Origin: an uncultured Lachnospiraceae bacterium
GTDB taxonomy: Bacteria; Bacillota; Clostridia; Lachnospirales; Lachnospiraceae
Direction of reading: 5' to 3'
Assembly (NCBI GenBank): GCA_902797705.1
Contig: CADBTX010000250.1
Span: forward strand, 1-8,140
DNA: 8,140 nt
This document shows, one piece after another, positions 4,444-8,140 of the stretch. The number at the start of each line of letters is the position of its first letter. The first letter of the stretch is position 1. A program made the position numbers and the translations under genes. The notes under the pieces were generated by a model, which saw nothing but the letters and a program-made list of their open reading frames with translations, did not search any database and had not been told where the DNA came from.

Positions 4444-5667
4444 TTACAGCGCGGCTCTTACCTGCTTCGGGCGGTAACCGTTCTTATCAAGGGCAGAAAG
4501 GATCTGCTCCTTATGCTCTGTTCCGAAGCACTCCAGGGTGATACGGAGTTCCACCTGAGCAGAGCGGTTGGTATTTACGAACTGGTTATGCTCGAGCTTA
4601 ATGACATTGCCGTTAACCCTTGCGATGGTTCCGGCCACACGCTCGAGTTCTCCGGGCTTATCGGGCAGAAGAACGGATACGGTGAAGATCCTGTCTCTAA
4701 GGATAAGACCCTGCTGGACAACACTGGACATGGTTATCACATCCATATTACCGCCGGAGAGGATGGAGACCACCTTCTTGTCCCTGCATTTAAGCTTTTT
4801 CAAGGCCGCCACCGTGAGAAGTCCGGAATTCTCCACTATCATCTTATGGTTTTCCACCATATCAAGGAAAGCCATGACAAGATCGGAATCCGGAACAGTA
4901 ATGACCTCATCCAGATTTTTCTGAAGATAGGGGAATATCTCCTTTCCGGGAGTCTTTACTGCGGTGCCGTCCGCTATGGTGGAGGCGCTCCTTAGGGTCA
5001 CGACCTTTCCCTTCTTAAAGGACTCTGTGAGACAGGCCGCTCCCTCAGGCTCCACTCCGATGACCTTAACCTTTGGATGCATGAGCTTTGCGAGAACAGA
5101 TACTCCCGTGGCAAGTCCCCCTCCTCCTACGGGAACAAGGATGTAATCCACCAGGGGAAGCTCCTTAAATATCTCCATTGCGATGGAGCCCTGTCCCGTT
5201 GCCACACCGGGATCGTCAAAGGGATGGACAAAGGTATAGCCCTCTTCCTCCGCAAGGCGGAGTGCTTCAGCGCAGGCGTCATCATACACATCCCCGTGAA
5301 GGATGACATCTGCCCCAAGAGCCTTGGTGCGGTTCACCTTTATCAGGGGAGTGGTGGTGGGCATTACTATCACTGCCTTGCAGCCAAAGGATGAGGCGGC
5401 AAAGGCCACTCCCTGGGCGTGGTTTCCCGCAGATGCGGTTATGACGCCCTTTCCTCTCTCCTCCTCGGAAAGCCTGCTTATACGGTAATATGCCCCGCGG
5501 ATCTTGTAAGCTCCGGTCCGCTGCATGTTTTCAGGCTTCAGATATACCTGGTTTCCGCATAAACCCGAGAAAAAGTCGCTGTAAATAAGCTTGGTTTCCT
5601 TTATTACTTCTTTTACCTTTTCCGATGCCTCCTCAAAGGCTTCGATGGTGAGATAATCTTTGCTCAT
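4444..5667 (-). CDS. ilvA: Threonine ammonia-lyase with one C-terminal ACT domain
   Basis: This PLP enzyme converts L-threonine to 2-oxobutanoate and ammonia, the entry step to isoleucine synthesis or a threonine-degradation step. Numbered from the chosen start (407 residues), the PLP lysine is K55 in TGAYKIRGA, with SAGNHAQG at 79-86, the phosphate-binding GGGGL at 181-185 and SGGN at 304-307. An ACT domain (about 326-407, FTVSVLLPDKPGELERVAGT) suggests allosteric control by amino acids; the single-ACT layout is that of the medium-length form, unlike the two-module E. coli IlvA. The frame opens at ATG 5703, but that codon lacks a ribosome binding site. The ATG at 5667 follows AAAGGAG (5681-5687) at 13 nt and begins MSKDYLTIEAFEEA, as in relatives. 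It sits between ftsY and ylxM, an unusual place for this gene. Biosynthetic versus catabolic use cannot be told here. Confidence 0.92.
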   Translation of the reverse strand: MSKDYLTIEAFEEASEKVKEVIKETKLIYSDFFSGLCGNQVYLKPENMQRTGAYKIRGAYYRISRLSEEERGKGVITASAGNHAQGVAFAASSFGCKAVIVMPTTTPLIKVNRTKALGADVILHGDVYDDACAEALRLAEEEGYTFVHPFDDPGVATGQGSIAMEIFKELPLVDYILVPVGGGGLATGVSVLAKLMHPKVKVIGVEPEGAACLTESFKKGKVVTLRSASTIADGTAVKTPGKEIFPYLQKNLDEVITVPDSDLVMAFLDMVENHKMIVENSGLLTVAALKKLKCRDKKVVSILSGGNMDVITMSSVVQQGLILRDRIFTVSVLLPDKPGELERVAGTIARVNGNVIKLEHNQFVNTNRSAQVELRITLECFGTEHKEQILSALDKNGYRPKQVRAAL

Positions 5668-5729
5668 GTCAGTCCAGCTGCTCCTTTCACTGTTTCCGGA
5701 CATTTTTCATATTACTTAATGAAGCGCCA

Positions 5730-6599
5730 TTATTTAAACAGGCTTTCCACAAAGTCCTCCGGATCGAATTTCTTAAGATCATCGATCCCCTCTCCCGTTC
5801 CTATGTATTTCACCGGGATATCCAGTTCATCCTGTATGGCGATGGCGATGCCGCCCTTGGCACTGCCGTCCATTTTTGTAAGTATTATGCCTGTAACATC
5901 AGTAACGGATATGAATTCCTTAGCCTGAATAAGGGCGTTCTGGCCCGTGGTGCCGTCAACCACCACAAAGGTCTCCTTCTTTGCTTCGGGGTATTCGGCG
6001 TTTATGATGGTATTTATCTTCTTAAGCTCGTTCATAAGGTTCTGCTTATTATGGAGCCGTCCCGCGGTATCGCAGAGGAGTATGTCGGTATTTCTGGCCT
6101 TTGCGGCCTTTACGGAGTCAAATACCACGGCTCCGGGGTCTCCTCCCTCTTTTCCGCGGATCATGTCCACTCCGGCTCTTTTTGCCCATATATCAAGCTG
6201 CTCCGCCGCCGCGGCCCTGAAGGTATCCGCTGCTGATAAAAGCACCTTTTTCCCGGAAGCCTTAAAGATATGGGCGAGTTTTCCCACCGTGGTGGTCTTC
6301 CCTACGCCGTTGACCCCCACAATAAGAAGGATGGAGGGTCCTTCCTCAAAGCCGTACATATCCTCATCCATTCCGGATCTTAAGCTTTCCTTCATAAGGG
6401 TCTTAAGGAGTTCTTTGCACTTCTCAGGCTCGGAGATCCTCTGCTCCCTTACCTTTGCCTTCAGTTCCCCGATAATGGACTCAGTGGCGGAAATGCCCAC
6501 ATCTCCCATAACAAGGAGTTCCTCCAGTTCCTCGTAAAACTCCTCGTCTATCTCTTTATAGCCCGTGAAAAATGATGTTATCTTCTGGAAAAATCCCAT
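5730..6599 (-). CDS. ftsY: Signal recognition particle receptor FtsY
   Basis: FtsY is the membrane-associated GTPase that docks the SRP-ribosome complex by forming a twin-GTPase dimer with Ffh. The 289 residues are a minimal NG core: a short N domain (about 1-85) without the long acidic A domain of E. coli FtsY, then the P-loop GVNGVGKT (95-102), DTFRAAA (125-131), DTAGR (177-181), TKMDGSAKGG (241-250) and the ending GTGEGIDDLKKFDPEDFVESLF. The N-terminal MGFFQKITSFFTGYK is a hydrophobic and basic stretch that could serve as an amphipathic membrane-targeting helix (inference). GAGGA at 6604-6608 precedes the ATG by 4 nt, slightly close. It lies 12 nt downstream of smc, so the two are almost certainly cotranscribed. 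FtsY rather than Ffh is clear from DTFRAAAAEQL and the lack of an M domain. Confidence 0.97.
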   Translation of the reverse strand: MGFFQKITSFFTGYKEIDEEFYEELEELLVMGDVGISATESIIGELKAKVREQRISEPEKCKELLKTLMKESLRSGMDEDMYGFEEGPSILLIVGVNGVGKTTTVGKLAHIFKASGKKVLLSAADTFRAAAAEQLDIWAKRAGVDMIRGKEGGDPGAVVFDSVKAAKARNTDILLCDTAGRLHNKQNLMNELKKINTIINAEYPEAKKETFVVVDGTTGQNALIQAKEFISVTDVTGIILTKMDGSAKGGIAIAIQDELDIPVKYIGTGEGIDDLKKFDPEDFVESLFK

Positions 6600-6611
6600 T
6601 TGTTCCTCGTA

Positions 6612-8140
6612 TTATTCGTAATCCTCAAGGTCTACATTTACCTGGGTGGATATACCCTTTTCCTGCATGGTGATACCGTACAGTCTGTCCGCCTTCATCA
6701 TGGTGCCCCTTCTGTGGGTGATGACGATGAACTGGGTGTGCTCAGTAAGGTTGCTGAGGTAAGAAGCAAAACGGTCAACATTTGCTTCATCAAGGGCAGC
6801 CTCTATCTCATCCAGGAGACAGAAGGGAGACGGTTTCAGCGCCTGTATGGCAAAGAGAAGGGCAATGGCTGACAGTGCCTTCTCTCCTCCGGATAACTGC
6901 ATCATGTTCTGCAGCTTCTTTCCCGGAGGCTGGGCAATGATCCTGATATCCGTTTCCAGGATGTTTTCCGGATCTATAAGTTCCAGCGTTCCCTTTCCGC
7001 CGCCAAATAGTTTTTTGAAGACGATATCGTACTGCTTCGAGATCTCCTCGAATTTCGCAGAGAAGAGCTTTCTCATATTCTCATCCAGATCTGCGATTAT
7101 GGCCCTTAAGTCCTCCTCCGCTTTTATAAGATCGTTCCTCTGACCGTCTTCAAAGGTATATCTGTCAAGCAGGGTCTTGTACTCTTCAATGGCGTTTACG
7201 TTTACGTTTCCAAGCTCCCTGATGGCACTCTTTACGGAGAATGTGGCCTTTCTAAGCTTGGAAAGATCCGTCATCTCCTCATTCTTAAGCTCAAGGGCGG
7301 CGCTCCTTGTCATCTGGTATTCATCCCACATGTAGTTGGTGAAGCTTTCTTCGTCCCTTTCGCACTTTTCCCTCTGGGATCTGAGCCTGTCAAGCTCCCT
7401 CTCCAGAGAGCTTTTTCTTTCGCTGATCTGACCGATCTCCCGGAATACCTCATCCCGCTTTCCGGTCATCTCATTCTTTCTGTCATAGAGCTCCTTTAAT
7501 TCCTTATTCTGGGAATTATTGTCGGAGCCGAAGTTTTCTATCTGCTCCTCCAGGGAACGGATCTTCTCCGCCTTTTCATTCCTCTCCTTAAGGTTGTTCT
7601 CTATGCTCTGCTGATTTATGGCGATCTCGCTCTTATATCTTTCAAGGTCGGCACTTAAGCGGTTCACTTCCTCCGCCACATGGCTTTGCTCGCTCTTAAG
7701 GGAGACATTGGCCTTGTCCGATTCTGAAAGCTCTGCCCTCAGTGTTTCCGTCTTTTCGGAAAGCTTTTCTATGGAGATATTGAGCTCTTCGATACCGGAG
7801 GACAGTTCCTTTTCCTTTTCCGAGGAGCCCGTGAGTTCCTGATTGACCTTTTCCTTTAATTCACGGATCTCCGATATCTGTTCCTCGATGGCCTTATTCT
7901 CTTTATAGATGCCCTCGCTGCCTTCACTCAGTTCCTTTTCCCTGTCATGGAGCTGCTTTAAGCTGAGACTTGCGGTATTATAGCGAAGCTCCAGTCCCTT
8001 CAGCTTTTCAGAAAGATCATTCCGCTTTATCTTATAATCGGTCTTCTTTCTCCTGAGATCCTCGATAAGGGCAAGGCACTTATCCACTTCTTTAAGGGTT
8101 TCCCTGATATCCTTTTCAAGGGACTCTATCTCACGGCTCC
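6612..8140 (-). CDS. smc: Chromosome segregation ATPase SMC, C-terminal half, partial
   Basis: SMC with ScpA and ScpB forms the bacterial condensin that compacts and resolves replicated chromosomes by ATP-driven loop extrusion. The frame is open at the window edge (8140) and encodes 508 residues to the TAA at 6612-6614, which would fit the part after the hinge in a protein of about 1,190 residues. The first roughly 330 residues are a charged heptad-type coiled coil (Lys/Glu/Leu/Ser-rich), the returning arm. The C-terminal head half carries the ABC signature QLSGGEKALSAIA (about 6860-6900), Walker B CLLDE followed by a D-loop IEAALDEAN (about 6787-6825; family often VDAPLDDAN), and the H-loop VITHRRGTM. 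The N-terminal Walker A and the hinge are outside the window. Position upstream of ftsY matches the rnc-smc-ftsY order of Firmicutes. Confidence 0.95.
   Translation of the reverse strand, partial: SREIESLEKDIRETLKEVDKCLALIEDLRRKKTDYKIKRNDLSEKLKGLELRYNTASLSLKQLHDREKELSEGSEGIYKENKAIEEQISEIRELKEKVNQELTGSSEKEKELSSGIEELNISIEKLSEKTETLRAELSESDKANVSLKSEQSHVAEEVNRLSADLERYKSEIAINQQSIENNLKERNEKAEKIRSLEEQIENFGSDNNSQNKELKELYDRKNEMTGKRDEVFREIGQISERKSSLERELDRLRSQREKCERDEESFTNYMWDEYQMTRSAALELKNEEMTDLSKLRKATFSVKSAIRELGNVNVNAIEEYKTLLDRYTFEDGQRNDLIKAEEDLRAIIADLDENMRKLFSAKFEEISKQYDIVFKKLFGGGKGTLELIDPENILETDIRIIAQPPGKKLQNMMQLSGGEKALSAIALLFAIQALKPSPFCLLDEIEAALDEANVDRFASYLSNLTEHTQFIVITHRRGTMMKADRLYGITMQEKGISTQVNVDLEDYE

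Noticed and set aside
4435..4995. 186-codon plus-strand open frame opposite ilvA
   Set aside because: It is antisense to the ACT domain and C-terminal catalytic region of ilvA, with no independent signals or recognisable family.
5697..5732. Promoter directly upstream of ilvA (TAATAT in the ftsY-ilvA gap)
   Set aside because: The -10-like hexamer has no acceptable -35 at 16-18 nt, so read-through from ftsY is the simpler reading.
6612..8140. A complete short ATPase starting at GTG 8087
   Set aside because: The frame stays open to the window edge with continuing coiled coil, and the Walker A half is missing, so this is the tail of a full-length smc rather than a separate gene.

Overview
The window looks like a chromosomal segment from a low-to-mid GC Firmicute of the class Clostridia, probably Lachnospiraceae or a close relative. 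This rests on the gene order (smc, ftsY, ilvA, ylxM, ffh, rpsP, khpA, rimM, trmD), the YlxM and KhpA families typical of Firmicutes, and the character of the encoded proteins. The genus is not determinable by eye. All genes lie on the minus strand, so transcription runs from high to low coordinates.

Layout in the order of transcription. At 8140-6612 is the C-terminal half of the SMC chromosome-condensation ATPase, cut by the window edge. It is followed 12 nt later by ftsY, the SRP receptor GTPase, and then by an ACT-domain threonine ammonia-lyase (ilvA), an amino-acid gene inserted into an otherwise secretion and translation cluster. The run ends with a strong intrinsic terminator at 4321-4359. 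A near-consensus sigma-A-type promoter is built into that terminator: its -35 box lies in the hairpin arm and the poly-T tract is part of its spacer. It would start the second unit: ylxM, ffh, rpsP, khpA, rimM, trmD. These genes are packed with 1-8 nt overlaps or gaps of about 50-60 nt. They couple protein targeting (YlxM, Ffh, FtsY) with ribosome and tRNA maturation (bS16, KhpA, RimM, TrmD).

Downstream of trmD the expected gene rplS is not present. Instead there are about 270 nt of non-coding DNA (424-693) rich in palindromes: two identical 24-nt hairpin units, a GC-rich hairpin followed by a T-tract, and an alternating set of CTGACC/GGTCAG segments that can pair in two exclusive ways. A second promoter-like pair (TTGACG, 17 nt, TATCAT) sits just after trmD. 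If it is used, the hairpin array becomes a leader of roughly 220 nt for the next gene. That gene (423 to beyond position 1) encodes the signal peptide and propeptide of a secreted protein, most likely a subtilisin-like (S8) protease, and is truncated by the window edge.

Most of the window is conserved housekeeping sequence. I see no evidence for a wholly new multi-gene system. The parts most worth a second look are the structured leader or repeat element at 450-600 and the fused terminator and promoter between ilvA and ylxM.
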